Source of the DNA: Candidatus Dependentiae bacterium | Lineage (GTDB): Bacteria; Babelota; Babeliae; Babelales; UBA12411 | Assembly (NCBI GenBank): GCA_003511165.1 | Contig: DOJW01000009.1 | Coordinates: forward strand, 45,253-109,252 | Direction of reading: 5' to 3' | DNA: 64,000 bases | Part shown: positions 63,594 through 64,000 of the stretch, in pieces | Layout: every line of letters begins with the position of its first letter | Position numbering within the stretch: the stretch's first letter is position 1 | Translations under genes and position numbers: made by a program | The notes under the pieces: generated by a model | What the model was told of the DNA's origin: nothing | The model's database searches: none | The model's input: only the letters and a program-made list of their open reading frames with translations

Positions 63594-64000
63594 ATTAGAC
63601 CTCTTTTGAAATTATTTTCGTAATTTAAATAAATATGCAAATATGAAAATAAAAAAAATGTGGATCCTTATTGCAAGGCTACTGTCGCAGTACAACGACC
63701 CGTCCGACGTAGCCATGCGAAGTCTGGGAGTTGTATCCAGACAGTTTAGCGTTGCGTTATAGGAAATCCAAAAGTCCCTTTTGGCGCACGGAGATTGATA
63801 AGAGGGTTTTGCGTAAAAACCTCTTATCTCCACTGCGGAAGGCAGCCAGAGTCATTTGAAATTAAAAAAGAAACGAAAGAAGAATTAAATTGAAAAAACG
63901 ATATAAGTAACGATCAATAAATTTTAAAGTTTCAGAAGTGGTCTATTTTTGAAATTAATGATCTTGTTAATAAGTATATTAACGCGAACTCGATAATTAA
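63594..64000. other. Gene-free end of window
   Basis: 407 bp. Bases 63594-63660 and 63851-64000 are AT-rich with no supportable gene. The centre is the GC-rich hairpin block given separately. A 73-codon reverse frame (63612-63833) crosses the block but is a by-product of its composition. Confidence 0.5.
63661..63850. repeat. GC-rich block of five consecutive hairpins (structured RNA or repeat element)
   Basis: About 190 bp of near 50% GC in surroundings near 25%. Hairpins: GGCTAC (63677-63682)/GTAGCC (63709-63714), extended past a bulged T by GTCG (63684-63687)/CGAC (63705-63708); GTCTGG (63722-63727)/CCAGAC (63737-63742); CCAAAAG-TCC-CTTTTGG (63768-63784); GGAG..ATAAGAGG (63790-63805)/CCTCTTATCTCC (63820-63831); CTGC (63833-63836)/GCAG (63842-63845). 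No known RNA class recognised. It may be a genome-wide palindromic repeat, a small non-autonomous element, or a structured RNA. Strand undetermined. Confidence 0.5.

Noticed and set aside
63612..63833. 73-codon reverse frame across the GC-rich hairpin block
   Set aside because: The frame exists because the block is poor in stop codons; the sequence is explained by hairpin arms and shows no protein-like features.

Overview
This is a low-GC, gene-dense bacterial segment using the standard genetic code. It looks like a reduced, intracellular Gram-negative bacterium, most probably of the Dependentiae (TM6/Babela) type. The reasons are: an ATP/ADP translocase of the NTT family beside F-type ATPase genes; outer-membrane and LPS functions (Skp/OmpH, LpxD, KdsC, LptC, LspA); ankyrin, Skp1-like and WD40-like proteins carrying signal peptides; and many short exported proteins I do not recognise. 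The assignment is inference from gene content; no 16S rRNA is present to confirm it.

Layout. 1-4146: end of argS, lepA, a MerR/HspR-like regulator, htpX and a terminator. 4171-6601: an 82-aa gene and two tandem secreted HExxH metallopeptidase paralogues, with a relic of the 82-aa gene between them. 6590-9995: gltX, a cysteine synthase homologue and dapF. 10003-11874: two odd exported proteins and an orphan. 11871-16246: reverse-strand cluster gyrA-dprA-maf. 16441-20422: tandem pair of secreted beta-propeller genes. One copy (18605-20422) carries an N-terminal Skp1-like domain; the other is split by an IS200-type element. 20598-21290: rpmH-rnpA-yidD, where rnpA overlaps rpmH and has no ATG, GTG or TTG start. 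21349-23224: a membrane protein, thyX and dcd. 23546-27850: HAD hydrolase, candidate structured RNA, polysaccharide deacetylase, GH3 glycosidase and a membrane protein. 27919-29071: kdsC and lptC. 29046-39124: a long reverse-strand run acpS, ankyrin protein, herA, ompH, lpxD, prs, pth, pheT, lspA, a PgpA-like gene and comF. 39274-46506: orphan secreted proteins, the YifB/ComM ATPase, a 2-hydroxyacid dehydrogenase and gap. 46619-49896: a CAU-anticodon tRNA followed by a zinc-ribbon protein, RNase HI, a SpoIID-like protein and a YdjM-like protein. 49904-56146: exported lipase-like hydrolase, atpD-atpC, NTT translocase, VIT1-like transporter, trpS.

56165-64000 is the most accessory part: a Vat/CatB-like acetyltransferase, an MNT/HEPN pair, several exported orphans, and a candidate polymorphic-toxin locus. 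In that locus a 717-aa secreted coiled-coil protein with a basic, His-rich C-terminal tip is followed by three tandem related genes that look like immunity proteins. A GC-rich block of about 190 bp made of consecutive hairpins closes the window.

Together the housekeeping genes describe a cell that keeps translation, DNA gyrase, pyrimidine-to-dTMP synthesis, envelope biogenesis and wall remodelling, imports host ATP, and exports eukaryote-like and toxin-like proteins. Two separate tandem duplications (metallopeptidase pair, propeller pair) each left a short copy of the upstream neighbour's 3' end, which suggests an active mechanism for amplifying secreted effector genes.
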